Shown in pieces: positions 21,768 to 33,571 of a DNA stretch of 64,000 nt (within the stretch, counting starts at the first letter, position 1; every line of letters starts with the position of its first letter). The notes under the pieces were generated by a model. The model made no database searches, was not told the DNA's origin, and saw only the letters and a list, made by a program, of their open reading frames with translations. Location: contig CM073329.1 in NCBI GenBank assembly GCA_037043015.1, forward strand, positions 12,230,648-12,294,647. Reading direction: 5' to 3'. This stretch comes from Bryum argenteum. Lineage: Eukaryota > Streptophyta > Bryopsida > Bryales > Bryaceae. The position numbers and the translations under genes are program-made.

Positions 21768-22680
21768 TCAATCTCATACATTACCTTTCTCAACCTTCGT
21801 GTATCCTTTCTCATCATGCAGCGATTCAAGCTCTGATAGGGATCTGGGTAGCTCTATTCCGTTTTCATGTGAATATACAGACTTTCTTCAGGGAAATAGC
21901 TTTTGTTGCACAGAACTGGTTGTTGTCATTTTTCTTGGACGTTGTTTGAACAATATGTACGTGAGTTTGATATGAGTTTGAGATTGTCAAAGATGCACTC
22001 ACATTCTTCACCTATCAACAACTTATCTTGACACGGTCATATTGTTTCTATAAAAGCATTGAAAATTGTTATATAAGGATGTGTAGAGTTTCCGAGTGCA
22101 ATAAATGTCAAGTCATGTTGTATTCTATCAATTGTGAAGTAACAGTTTACACAGGAGGCAATTTGAATAGAAGTGACATACCTAAAGCTTGTGGACCTTT
22201 ATACTGTTGATGAACTTTGGATACTACACTTTTGAATTTGAGTTGATAAATGATGATACTATAGTTACTATCCTCTTTGTATAATCACATCATTGTGAAA
22301 GTGCTTAACAACGCATATTTGCTTATAAAATGAACATATAAATAACTCAATTAAGAAAATAAGAAATTATATACCCGTTTAACATTTGAAATAATTCGCC
22401 GGGCCCCAATTATGGTTTTGTGATTTCGTAAAGCCAACGCTTCATCACTATTTGGAGAGTTTCTGAAACCAAATGTTGCACTTTTTAATCCCCTCGTTAA
22501 GATGCATTGAAATCATATAACTTTTTTCTTAAGTGAGTTTTGAACAAGTGCAATTGAATCTTGAAATAGACATCGGGTTTATTTGGGATCTCGAGGCCGG
22601 TCATATGGTTTATTTGTGAAAACTTATGGGTATATTAGATAAAATTATTAATTGAAAAAAAAAAGTTAATGATATTAATA
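21768..22680. other. 3' flank of B copy 2, no gene seen
   Basis: No supportable gene. The sequence becomes AT-rich after about 22000. No terminator or polyadenylation signal can be placed with certainty. Confidence 0.3.
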
Positions 22681-22689
22681 ATGTAATGG

Positions 22690-23400
22690 TGAAAAATACC
22701 AAAAAGTTTACAAATAAGCAATAGACCAAATCTTTTTTTGTTCCACTCAAAACCATGCGTCAGAGACACTTAACATAGGGAGCCAAGTCGTTGAAGAAGG
22801 TGATAGAGGGCAAATTTTCCTCTTTCCTGAATTGATCCATATCTGACAATTCTCAAGATGTGCCAATCACATAGAAGGGACTTTTTGACCTCCATTCGCT
22901 CCATGTACTGTACAACTTGACTTACCACCTAAAAGTCCCTTATCTTCAGAACACCCTTGAATGGGCTAAGGTTTTATCACTACAACTAGACTCTTAGAGT
23001 TGGGATTTATTTCAAGAAGTGAAGCTGAAATCCAAGAGTGGATGAAGGAGATATAGGTCCTCAAAAATTATCCATTTTTCCACTTTTTCTCCAAAGAAAT
23101 GTCATTGTAGATCCGATACCAACATTATTCTGATCAAATTTCTTTTAACTAGAAAGTTCTTGGAATTCATCTTACAATTATACTTCTGTAAAAAAATTAT
23201 AAAACTATTTCTTGACTTTACATAATGTGCTTGCATGGTAAAGCATGCATAATGTTTGAAAACCTAAAAATAGAAGTTGCTTCGGATCAAATGCATGTGA
23301 GAAATGCAAATTTTTTAAGATATCACAAACTAAAACGAACTTGGTTTAAGACCCAAAACCAAGTGATTTTGTGAAAAAAAGACTTCAGTTGGGATAGACC
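22690..23400 (+). mobile_element. Worn copy of the TTAA element of 27421-28399
   Basis: The order of phrases 'aaatgaaggagatata', 'tccatttttccactttttct', 'catgataaa' type words, 'gcttgcatggtaaagcatgc' and 'aagtgattttgtgaaa' follows the interior of the complete element at 27421-28399, at perhaps 70% identity by eye. Neither CCCCTAAACG end is preserved. It is non-coding. Confidence 0.5.
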
Positions 23401-23509
23401 TTGATATCTAAAAAATGAAACCAACACTCATGAGGTTTACTCAAACCACCTTTCCACTCGAGAAAGCTAATAAGGATTGAGGAGTCTTAAACAAAAGACT
23501 AAAAGAAAT

Positions 23510-24055
23510 TTTTATAAAAGGTGCCTTTACGTCCAAAGATAAAGAGTGATTTCGATAGGTTACTAGGCTTGAAGAGTCGTTGTCCTTTGCAAGTCGAGGG
23601 CCCGTGGGAGGTTGTCAAATTTTGCAAGTCAAATAGTGAATTCTTTAGAAGTCATATAAATATACCTCGTAGTAGCACTCTTTACAAAGTATATTAGCTA
23701 CCAAGGGATACTTAATACTTATAGTTGACTACAAGTTAGAGATTCTATTTACCATGGGTTTTGAAAATTTCCCTTTAATTTATTTTTCTAAGTGATAAAA
23801 GCATCACACCAAAACACTTATTCAATATACTTATATGGCCTTTCCATAAGCTCATGAAGAGTCAATAAAAAGAAAAATCTCTAATAAAAACTTATAAAAG
23901 GACTGGTCCCTTTACGCCAAAGATAGAAAATGATTTGCATAGGTTAGAGGGTATGAAGAGTCACTATCTTTTGCAAGTTAAGGGCCCCTTGGAAGGGTGT
24001 CACATTTGGTAATTTAGATAGCGGATTTATAAAAACGTCATATTAATCCTTATCT
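23510..24055 (+). repeat. Direct duplication of about 160 bases
   Basis: About 23517-23675 (GGTGCCTTTACGTCCAAAGA ... 'gtcatataaata') and 23900-24055 (GGTCCCTTTACGCCAAAGAT ... 'gtcatattaa') are diverged direct copies, about 380 bases apart. No coding or terminal features. Class unknown. Confidence 0.65.
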
Positions 24056-25300
24056 TACATTTAGACCTTGTCGGGAAGCCCTTCCTACGAGGTTTTATCT
24101 TATGCTTCAATGTTGGAATAATGTAGTTTGTATAATTTAGTTATTTTGTCAAATACTTGATGTGAGTTTGGTGTGAATTGGATTATTAATTTAATTTCAT
24201 GAATTTTCCTTGTTTTCTAATTTTTTTGCAAATTATGGTATTCTAAATCTAAAACAATCAGTTTGTCTTGAATACTTAAGCCTTGTAATGACCTATTTAT
24301 TCTGGTTTGTTCTAATTGCTTCATTTCACATCAATGATTGCTTATGTTTTGTGGAAATTAGTCATGGGGGAAAATCCCTTAGTAATTAATTGGATTTAGA
24401 TGCAATAGAATGAATGAATTTATGAAAGTTATATTATAGATTAGTTTATTAGAGTTAGAGAGTTTTTTGCAATCTAAGATCTATTTTCTTAGGGCCATTT
24501 TTGAATCGTCTTGCTTGTGGTTTTTGTGACAATTGTTTTGAATCTAATTTTTGCATGTGAGAGGAGAGAGTTATGAGTGATGTAGCTATGGAGGTCCTAG
24601 TGGTGTGATCTAATAAGGAAAAGTGCGTGAAAGTGTTGTGTGTAGGTGTGAGTGTAGGTAGATGGATGTAAATGAAGTGTGTGTGTAAATGTTTGTGGAT
24701 GTTTGTGATATGTATGTAATATGCATGAAAAGGTGTAAGTTGAATTTTAGGTTAAGAAGACCATTGTTTGGAAGGATTATATTCTCACCTACACTTCCAG
24801 CCCGACTTGTAACCTTAAATTGGAGCAAGCAGATTTTGGGCTCACAAGGAAGTTAAGGTGCAACCAGCTACCGCTTCAAATAATACCCTTATCATGAGTG
24901 CAAAAATAAATAACATACATTTGTTTCTTGCCTAAGACATGGACACTTGGACGTTTCAAAGTTGAGACTAGATTGAGAGTAAAAGAGCTTGTAAGAAGGA
25001 TTGTTTGTCCAATTTTAGTACAATATCCTTTTCAATGAGCAGTATACAAATCTACCTTTAATTTATACAAATCTGCCTTTTACTTCTTTAGCAATAGCAA
25101 CGTAAGAACCTATCCACTTGAGTCCCATTGAACAAACCCCGACAAAGTACTGCAAATTCTTCGCAAAGGCGAGCAGCACTCCACCTCTAATTTGAAACCG
25201 GACAACGAACCTCCAACTCTCAGCATCAATTCCGCAATTTCACGTTATTCATACCGTACATTGATCCAGTGATCGAAGCTGTTGGTACACGACGACGCCG
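24056..25300. other. Intergenic, no gene seen
   Basis: I see no supported gene. Around 24620-24725 there are many 'gtgtgtaggtg' and 'gatgtttgtg' words, a loose GT-rich simple repeat. Confidence 0.3.
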
Positions 25301-25319
25301 CATTGCTAACTGTACAACA

Positions 25320-25790
25320 TTGACATCATGGAGGAAATTAACTTGAAATGGAACAACCAAATAGAACAACATTTGCACGAATCAGTTGCATCGAAACAGG
25401 ATTTGGTGATCAACGGGCAACTAAAAGCAGAGAACATTTCGCTGCAGAATACTTTACTTTACAAGGAGAAGAATGAAGGATGTGATGTGCGGGTTAGGGT
25501 TTTCGGATTTAATGGCTGGCTGAAGTGTACATTAGGTACACATGAGCTGCTAGAATGAAGCATGTGATGTGCGGGTTAGGGTTTTCGGATTTAATGGCTA
25601 CCAGTAAGTTGAATTTTGATATACTTGTTCGACGTACGATGATAAAGACAACGAATCATCGGGCGTTTCGATTTTCCAATTTTAAACGTTTCATGTGCTT
25701 AATTGTTGTTTCTCCGCAGCCAAATGCAGGATGGTCCGGTTCGTTAAGTGATGCTTTGCATCTGGAGCCTTGAGTGAGATACTGCCCTCA
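25320..25790 (+). pseudogene. Duplicated gene fragment C, copy 1
   Basis: The reading MEEINLKWNNQIEQHLHESV (25328 on), then NGQLKAENISLQNTLLYKEK, is matched at 31580-31720 by NLKQTKCREEI and GQRQVKAENITLQNAI. 'gatgtgcgggttagggtttt' occurs twice within this copy (25486 and 25565). The 'Q-KAENI-LQN' stretch looks like a coiled coil. No family was recognised; it could be a fragment of a host gene duplicated with its surroundings. Confidence 0.4.
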
Positions 25791-25999
25791 ATTTGGCGCC
25801 TCGTCAATATGAGGATAAGCTGGAACGGTTAGTCTGATGCAGTCGGTAGAACCCGATTGTCCGTCCGTCCGCGCGTCGCTTTCCGGATCGGAAGGCAAGC
25901 TGCATTCGGCAAGAAAAACAACATTCAACCACATGGAAAGTTTGTATAGTGGAACAATACCTTGATTGCAAATCATCGGAGTCCAGTCACTCACTTTAA

Positions 26000-26226
26000 C
26001 CCTTAAACGTCGCCCGAGGGGTTGGGTTTTTTTTTGAGAGAATCTTGCTCATAACTTACACTCCATTATACCAAATGGAATTTTTTAAATTCCAAACTGA
26101 GCACCTTAAAGAGATCTATACTTTCTTAGAATAGAGCTCACGCAAATTAAAAATAGAATAATGCTAAAAGTGGAGTTTAAAAGAGATTTTGGGTGTGGTA
26201 TCAGGACAGCATATGACGTTTAAGGG
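26000..26226. mobile_element. TTAA-flanked MITE, 227 bp, piggyBac-like ends
   Basis: TTAA flanks both sides (25996-25999 and 26227-26230). The ends are a perfect 12-base inverted repeat, CCCTTAAACGTC. It has no coding capacity. Integration at TTAA with ends starting CCY is the hallmark of piggyBac elements; no transposase of that family was seen in the window, so assignment rests on ends and target only. Confidence 0.8.
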
Positions 26227-26230
26227 TTAA

Positions 26231-26800
26231 TGACATGGTGCTGCTCAAGAATCACGGTGCCCACAACAATGCCTCTGACTGGGCTGTATTTGGTGCGTTG
26301 GAAACCAAAGTGATTCCAATACGTTACTTTACTTGTAGTTTTTTGCGAGTAATTCTTGGGTGAGCTAAGTAGTTCTCTACTCTTGTCAAGCTAAGTAGTT
26401 CTCTACTCTTGTCATGTATGTATTTTTCTCAGTTTATTAATATATGATTTAGAAGAAGTAAAAAACAAGATCTAATTATATTCTAGTTCTCTACTGTTGT
26501 CATGTACTCCTTCTGTCCCTCACATCGATAAGTTCTCTTAAATCGTATTAAGATTTAAAATATGGTATGTTGAGATTCGTGAACACCCAATTTACATGAC
26601 CTCGTTTGACTTAATGGATTTTTACACCTATTCATGGTAAAAAATATATTTATTTATCTTACAAAAAAATAAAAAAATAAAAAAATAAAAAATAAAAAAT
26701 AAAAAAATAAAAAAACTCATGGCTACTTTACACTAGCCCATGAAGGTCCATAAAACCGAGAACAGGTTTTTGCAATTTAAGGCAGTCTGGATGGCTAACA
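26231..26800. repeat. Simple repeats and a lone Stowaway-like end
   Basis: A 27-base unit ending CTACTCTTGTCA is doubled at about 26360-26413 and echoed at 26489-26503. ACTCCTTCTGTCCCTCACAT at about 26506 resembles a Stowaway end but has no partner nearby. An A-rich (AAAAAAT)n tract fills about 26664-26715. No gene. Confidence 0.6.
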
Positions 26801-27223
26801 GGATATTATGACCCTTAGTAGCCTAGATTGTTAATTATTTAGATATTATGACTCTTAGTAACCAGTTCCCTTCTAGGTAGTGCTCTCATGTAATTCCTCC
26901 TAGTTGTTAGTTGACCCAACTTGAAAGTTGACTTGACCTAGCAATCGGCCCAACTCTGTAGCCAGATCCTGATTCAAATCCAGATCTGTTTCAAATCTAG
27001 ATTTAGATTGAGATGTAGATTCAAATCTACATATAGATTATGGATCTTTTCATTGTATCTTCTTCTTATAAGTGAAGGTCATTGTATCTTCTTCATGTGT
27101 GGTTACACACATTGAGCTTAGGCATGTTTAGCAATGTGATGGCTCTTGTGTCAAGTTTGCCCTACTAGTAGGTAGAACACTTTCCCTCTTTACCATAAAT
27201 GAAGGGGTCAAAAGTGATTGTTT

Positions 27224-29063
27224 TCCTAAGATTTTTACATGGAGATTCTAATACTGCAAAGTGTATGTGGTACATTCTCCAAAGCCAAATTCCAATTTTA
27301 GAACCTTCATTTATAAATTGTAGGTTTCAAGTACAAGACTCGGACTTGAAACCTAGAATTTTTGAGTTTGAAATTTTTTATTTTATTTTTAAGTATGATC
27401 ATTACCGAATCACTATTTAACCCCTAAACGTCCCAGCCTTTTTTTAGCAGAAAAGCACATTTCCATAAAAATTGTCATAGATGAAAATCAAGAGAAGCTA
27501 ATAACATCTCAACCGTACAAACTTGTAATAGACTTATCGAAGATCATGTGGACCAAAACCAAAATTTGAGTCATGAGGCCTTATAGATCGGGAGATCGTA
27601 ACATATCAATACTAAAAACAAACTGCAAAATTTCATCATTTTCACTTTGAGGTGGAAATGCTACCAATATACCTATTGCAATGAAAAAGTCACCAACTAG
27701 AAAGATGTTCACCTTCATCTTAATAATTCCTTTACCCAACAAAAATTCATCAAATAAATTTCTTGGCTCAAATAAAAGCCATGCAATGGTAAAAACTACC
27801 GAAAATTTTACAAAGGAAAAATAGTCCAAAACTAGACCCTTTGCATTCAATTTCATGCCTTATCTTCAAAACATCTTTGATCTTGTTAAGGTTTCTACCA
27901 CTTAGACTAGACTCTAATTGGAGGCCATTCCAAAAAATTAAGTTGAAATCCAACGGTGGATGAAGGAGATATAGCTCCTCAAATATCATCCATTTTCTCA
28001 CTTTTTTCTGTTGACAAAACATCATTGCCAATCCAGTAGCAAAATCATTTGGATCAAAAAACTTCTCACTACAAAGTTGTTAAGAATCACCTTAAAATCA
28101 TGACCATGAAAAAAAAATCATGAAAAACTATTTTTAATTTCACATAATTGGCTTGCAATGGTAATACATGCCCCATGCTTGGAAACCCAAAAACAAGAGT
28201 TGTCTTCACTAAAGTGCATTCCATTAATTCATACTTTATTGTATGGGCTTGCAAATTTTACGACACAAACTAGACTTGATTTGGAACCCAACACAAGTGA
28301 TTTCATCCAGAACGGAGTTTGGATGAAGGCGTTATGGCTCTTCAAAGTTTCTGCCCTCCATCCAAAATGTAGAAAAACGACATTGGGGACGTTTAGGGGT
28401 TAAGCTCCAAAGTAACACAAGTCAAAAAGTTTACCAATTTTACAAGGACACCTTTAAAAAAGTACAACAATCTTCATGATATTTGGTAATTTTCCAATTA
28501 TTTTTTTCAAATTTTGTGAAAATTCAAGATCTTGAAATTTTCTAGAAAAACTTTTGCTAAAAAATCATAAACCCATAAAGGAACCTACTCACTGTCTCTT
28601 TTTCCGTAAATAAAATACAATAGACGTGATGCTTGTTTTCTTGAATGTTTGTTTTTATACCTTCTTCTTGAAAAAATAATTATATGAAGGTTCAAAAAGC
28701 AAAATGAGTCTCTAAAATTTTGCATGGTTCATTCTCAACTTAATTGTCTACATGGAAGAAAATATGTGCAAAATGTTTGGGGCTATAATCATCAAGTCTC
28801 TCTTTGCTCAAACAAGACTTTGTCTCCCGGACAATACTAAAAAAAGTTTTGCATCAACTTTGTATATTACAATCTCACTATTGGTGCAGATCAATGGTTA
28901 GAATTTGAGAAGGTATTTCTAGTAACAGTTTCCTTTGAGATCTTACGGTTGAATAACCTTCAATATGGTAAACATTTCAGCCTTATCTCAATCTCTTCAA
29001 GGTGGTTAAATCATAGTTTTTGAGTTTGCAGATCCAAAGAACCCTTGGACCTTTAGAGGTTAA
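27224..29063. mobile_element. Old TTAA element, type 2, split by a nested type 1 element
   Basis: The parts 27224-27416 and 28404-29063 together follow the interior of the type 2 elements at 60013-60952 and 54273-55199: 'cctaagatttttac', 'gtttcaagtacaagactcgg', then 'aagtcaaaaagtttaccaat', 'ggcaaaactc'-type words and 'gatcttacggtt'. The right end is 'acctttagaggttaa' (TTAA 29060-29063), a worn version of GGATTTTTAGGGGTTAA. The left end is not recognisable. The break falls exactly at a TTAA, with the type 1 element 27421-28399 between. Non-coding. Confidence 0.75.
27421..28399. mobile_element. TTAA-flanked element, type 1, complete (979 bp)
   Basis: The inverted ends CCCCTAAACGTCCC (14 of 14) are flanked by TTAA at 27417-27420 and 28400-28403. 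It lies inside an older type 2 element. The corresponding uninterrupted sequence of type 2 at about 60287-60312 lacks the insert, which shows target-site duplication at TTAA. No ORF resembles a transposase, so it is non-autonomous. Relatives without ends are at 22690-23400 and 39760-40290. Confidence 0.9.
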
Positions 29064-30819
29064 GGTAAAAATCAAGGGGGGAAAAATACCAATGGGAGGC
29101 TTAAAAATTGAGGAGCCAAAGAAATAAGGTTTTACATTTGCAAATCCAAGTCCAAAGGACAAAAAGAGGGAAAAATGATAGGAACTTGTAAGACTTTGAT
29201 CCTTCATGTCAACAACGAACACAATGATGAGGGGCCCTAGAATTATAGTTAGGCCTTAACGATAAATCCGGGGGCTTAACCATCGATCTAGGGGCCACTA
29301 ATGTGAAAATTTACAACGAATTATTTATTGGATTTTAAATTTATCTAAGAAAAAGCTCCACATGGGAGCTTTTGGCCTTGTCTCACTTTACAGTTTACAC
29401 TACATCCAACGGCTATGACTTCTCAAGCATTGGCCTCTCGTGCGTTGGTCAAAGTGAGCTTGAAAGCTTGAGTGTTGGTCAAACTGAGATTGAACGCTTG
29501 AGTTGGACTACATGTCTTGTGTTTATAGATTATTTGAATACGAGTTGATACCATATAGTAACAATGGGTTGGAGCAAACAGGTGAATCAAATGGTTGTAT
29601 AACCTTAATAATGTGAGTCAACGGCTCAATTGTGTGACAAATCACAATACTAGTGCAAATGCTTGATTTTTGGTGTGGTCCATTATTACATGAACGCATG
29701 TTAAGCTGTGGTTTTACAATTCAAGCTAGAGATTGAGTTGGTGAAACACGAGTAATGTGGCTCTAACATCAAGTATGGGCTAGGGCATAAGTGGAGTTTG
29801 GCAGGAGGCTATTTGTTTTTGATGTAAAGTCGGCCTTAAAAGCAGTTATTATTTAACAACTTAATCCGCAACCTATATCAATTAATTTACGAAGGTATCG
29901 CTAAACTTTGATGTCGCGGACAAAACCCACAGAGGGGGATGAAGGAGCGACACAAAGGTGTTAGATGTGGGATATTGGAGGGAGCCGTGTGACTAGAGCA
30001 GGTTTAATGGAGTTGTAGCAAGAGTGGAGCTTGAAGCAACATGGGGTGGTTCCCCACTCATTTGCAACTAGCTAGCACTTCTCTTTGCTTTCACCCTAAG
30101 AAGTTAGTGCAATGGGACTACAACTACACAAGAGTTGTTAATTAGTGTTATGTGGAGATTAATCTAATGGATACCTCTTGGTAAATAACACTGTTTCTAA
30201 ACTTTTTTAAGATTAGTGTTCACTTTAGTTCGCCATTGCAATCAATGTCCCTTGTCTTTTCTTGGCACCATTTAAAATAGTTTTATCAATGGTACCACTT
30301 CCAATAGATCCTTCCACTTGGAAGAAAGTTTGCTTGCTCTCACATACATTGTTATGGTTTGAGGCCCCAGATGAGGAGGTCTTGGGATCTATTCCCCATG
30401 TCGGTGTGGTGCTCACCACTATAGTCCACCCAACTATTGTGGGAGGTCCTTGGACCTTGTTGTGCGGGTACCTTAAAGCCCTTTGGGGGGATACTATGTG
30501 AAGTATCTTCAAGGCACAAGTAACTAGGCTAGAAACTAGCGTAGTTATAGTGTCCACCCTCGAAAAGGGGAGGTAGTATTGTTGTAATTTCCCCTTGTCC
30601 GGTGGCCATCGGGATATTAGCATTACGAACGGACACTTCTTTCACACCGGCCCCTTAGAAAGGATCTGAGTTTCTATCTATCTCTTATGGTTTGACAATT
30701 GTGTTGTAATACTATGGTGACGTTTGACATTTTGTATTGCGGCTTGCAATTTCTAGTTTGTAAGAAGGCTTTTAGTAAAAGTACAAAAGAATGCAAGAAA
30801 CTTCCCTGCCAAGTAGCTC
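29064..30819. other. Intergenic, no gene supported
   Basis: Open stretches at about 30225-30623 have no recognisable motif, start context or relatives, and I do not call them. 'gaaagcttgagtgttggtcaaactgag' and 'gaacgcttgag' near 29460-29505 form a short direct repeat. The composition from 29900 to 30660 is less AT-rich than around it, as in many old transposons, but no ends were found. Confidence 0.3.
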
Positions 30820-31388
30820 TAAGGTAGCGGCACCCACTCCCGTGGGTATAAGATAGATTGCACAATTGTGTAAAATAAGTGAATTTTCAACCGGACAGTC
30901 ATGAAGGCAAATACCAAACGGATAGTATTGTGAGAAAAAATCCATGAAAATTGAAAGATGTTGTACAATTTGGTCACTCAAACTGAAAAGTATGCAGGCA
31001 CTCTTCACTGAGTCAGAGCGGCACCACTCTTGTGACATGAGGACACACAATGCACGCTAACGTACACCTCAACTCAAGCACCTGGACTCCAAAAAACCGT
31101 GCTAGACATGCACCGAAATCCATTCCCAAAAGCCCCTATTCATGTGTCGAACTGTAGCACAAACAGTGAGTCACTAATTTGCATCTAAGTTTTAGTATAC
31201 TAAGGACGCCATTGCCGCTGTCTTGCACGACTGATGCCCACCCACTTTGCACTGGGCTCCCTTTTCCTGATCTCCCTTTTCTGATTTGGGAGGTACCAGG
31301 AACCGTGCTTGTAGGAAGTACCCGGATTGAGGTGCCGCTGTATTATGCGGGAATGGGCACTCTCACGGGAGTGGGTGCCGCTACCTTA
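30820..31388. mobile_element. Element with 25-bp inverted ends (TAAGGTAGCGGCACCC)
   Basis: TAAGGTAGCGGCACCCACTC plus CCGTG at 30820-30844 is repeated exactly in reverse complement at 31364-31388. The 569 bases between have no coding capacity. No clear target duplication can be read (flanks GTAGCTC and AAGGTTC). 'gaggtgccgctgtatta' near 31330 is a second, internal partial copy of the end. This looks like a non-autonomous DNA transposon of unknown superfamily. Confidence 0.75.
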
Positions 31389-31514
31389 AAGGTTCATGAT
31401 TGTATTTCTCTCAATTGATTAATATGTCCATTGATATTTAAAATAAAGAAAAACATATAAAACAAAAAAGAAAAGAAAAATAAAGGACTTAAAAAGAATT
31501 TTAAAAACAGAAAA

Positions 31515-31880
31515 CTTTGATGCCGTGATGCTGACGATTACTACATCGTCATCACCCTGCAGACGGGAGAAAATTAACATGAAAGGACCAAATAAACACC
31601 GCACGACTAACTTAAAGCAGACAAAATGTCGTGAAGAAATCGGCAAAATAAGCTTTGGAGATCAACGGCAAGTTAAAGCAGAGAACATTACACTGCAGAA
31701 TGCTATACAAAGTAAAGGATTGAACACATTTATTGGTTAGAAAAGAAACAAAGAGAAGATGAGATTAGGGTTCAAATATTAATGAACAACGGCTGGCGGA
31801 AGTATATAATTCTACATTAGGGTCACGAGCTTCGAAACGAGGAACATGAGCTGTTCCGAATGACCAAATTTCGACATGGC
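31515..31880 (+). pseudogene. Duplicated gene fragment C, copy 2
   Basis: 'gatcaacggcaagttaaagcagagaacatt' and 'ctgcagaatgct' match 25410-25455. 'aacggctggcggaagtat' and 'ctacattaggg' match 25510-25540 of copy 1. The reading is broken more than in copy 1. The copies are 6 kb apart on the same strand with different transposons around them. Confidence 0.4.
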
Positions 31881-32161
31881 CGGAGTGAATCTTTGTGAAT
31901 CATGCGAATGGCGGACTATACTGTTAATACAATTCTCCGGAAACTCAACGGATGCAGGAACAGCGAAGAATTTCCATTAAAATGGTGAAGTCGCGCCATG
32001 GAATCACTTAACAGCGGAAGACTCGGAGACTTGGTCGTATCTGGAATGCAGTGCACCCAACAAGTTCTAAAATTACCTTCCTAAGAATTTTTATGAGAAA
32101 GTGATCTTTGGGTCCCTTTACACCAAGAGCCATGACCAAGAATATTAAAATCATTTTCATG
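31881..32161. other. Short intergenic stretch, nothing recognised
   Basis: I see no supported feature between gene fragment C copy 2 and the TTAA element that follows. Confidence 0.3.
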
Positions 32162-32165
32162 TTAA

Positions 32166-32527
32166 CCCTTAAACGCCCTTGGGGTCTAAAACGGGCAGCC
32201 CAAAATTGGATCACAGCATCTTTTGGACTTGGGCATCATGAATAGTGCACTTTTTGAACTTGGGCATCATGAATGGACCAATCAATGATGAGCTTGCAAC
32301 CTCCTACAAGGTTATGTACCACCCCAACCTACCTACCACAATCCTTTCAAAGCACAAAATCCTTCATACAAATTGTGATTTGAATTGTAGAAATTCACTT
32401 TTTGAATGCATCATAAGATGGTGACCAGTTTGACATCAAAATATAAGTGAAAAGTTGAGTACAGTGAGAGCCACAGGGAAGATTCTGTTGGAATCAAGCC
32501 CCTCGGGCTTGCTTGGGCGTTTAAGGG
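32166..32527. mobile_element. TTAA-flanked MITE, 362 bp
   Basis: TTAA at 32162-32165 and 32528-32531 flanks inverted ends CCCTTAAACGCCC. Its right end ('gggcttgcttgggcgtttaaggg') is shared with the 72-bp element at 33572-33643, so both belong to one subfamily. An internal direct repeat 'ttttggacttgggcatcatgaat' / 'ttttgaacttgggcatcatgaat' lies at about 32221-32273. Confidence 0.8.
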
Positions 32528-32617
32528 TTAAACATCCCAAGTTTAGGGCCCGTCCCTGTAATTACACCTCAGAAGCCCTTGAAAATCATGGACCACTATC
32601 AAAGAATTATATATAGG

Positions 32618-32726
32618 GCAATCACCTGCTCCTTGGGCAATGCGCCCAATAATTTCGTGACAAGGGGAGCAAAGCCCGACAAGGAGAGGGATCATTTGGC
32701 GCATTGCCCAAGGAGTAGGTGGTTGC
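32618..32726. repeat. Hairpin with 29-bp arms; possible small-RNA foldback
   Basis: The left arm GCAATCACCTGCTCCTTGGG (continuing CAATGCGCC, 32618-32646) pairs with 32698-32726, 27 of 29 bases, across a 51-base loop. A TATATA lies just upstream (32610-32615). The size and near-perfect arms suit a miRNA-like precursor or a tiny fold-back transposon. Which strand is transcribed, if any, cannot be told. Confidence 0.6.
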
Positions 32727-32739
32727 TCAACATAATGTC

Positions 32740-33480
32740 CACGGGAATTATCCAAAATAGGGATGAAACTCAAAATTGGATGAAGGTCACGGAGGATATT
32801 TTCATAATCTCCTAATACGATAGAAAACCCACACAATAAAAATTACACCTTACAACTCCTTTGCAATAAGAAGGCAAAAGTTCTCCCGAGGAGTGTAAAA
32901 AGGGCCATCCACATGTCTTCCCTTGAAATCCAAATTTAAGTCTTCCTTTTGAGAAAATAGTGGTCTTGTATTTGAGAAAGCACTATTCATTCTCAAAAGG
33001 CAGACAAGAGGACAAAGCCTCCAAATTTGCATTATGAGTTCTATTATTATGTCAAGGGCTTGACACCTCCCCTTGGCAAGCCCTTGAAATATTACGGTTC
33101 CCGCAAAATTAATTACGGGTTCTTGTGAAACTAGTTACGGTTTGGGTTGCATGGAAAGGGCTTGCTTTTTTGTGACTTTCTCGATTTTATGAGGACAGGT
33201 CTTACATGGAAATGAGGCTTAGACCTCGATAAACATTTATGATGATAAATAGTTATGTTTGTTTTGCTATTTTCTCAGACAATCAATAGATCAATTGAGA
33301 GCTATACAATCATGAACTAAAGTAGCAAGTTGCTTGACAAGAAAATTTGTATGATTCTATTAAAGGACCTCACTCAAACATGACCCTAATAACACATCCC
33401 CACCCTTGCAAACATTACTCCCACTGTTGTACCCCATACCATCGCACATCAGAGAGGGCATGTCGTTAGTATTGTGGTTA
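32740..33480. other. Intergenic, no gene seen
   Basis: There is no supportable feature. A short pair of words ('gggcttg', 'aagcccttg') near 33055-33085 is the only local repeat. Confidence 0.3.
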
Positions 33481-33494
33481 TTTATATTTTGGAG

Positions 33495-33553
33495 ATTTTT
33501 TTTTTTAATTTTTTTTTTTTAATTTTTTTTTTTATTTTTATTTTTTTTTTTAA
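33495..33553 (+). repeat. T-rich simple tract
   Basis: This is about 60 bases of T-runs broken by AA and A (TTTTTTTTTAATTTTTT pattern), immediately upstream of the 72-bp TTAA element. Confidence 0.95.
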
Positions 33554-33571
33554 AACCAATCATTGCATTAA

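Noticed and set aside
26506-26545. Stowaway-like end 'actccttctgtccctcacat'
   Set aside because: Partner end and TA duplication not found, so listed only as a lone end.
26805-27190. Possible solo-LTR-like stretch ('cattgtatcttcttc' twice, short direct repeats)
   Set aside because: No matching second copy, no clean TG...CA ends and no flanking duplication could be read; too weak to call.
29860-30660. GC-shifted stretch with open frames, looks like old transposon matter
   Set aside because: No domain, no ends and no relatives inside the window; the frames look accidental.
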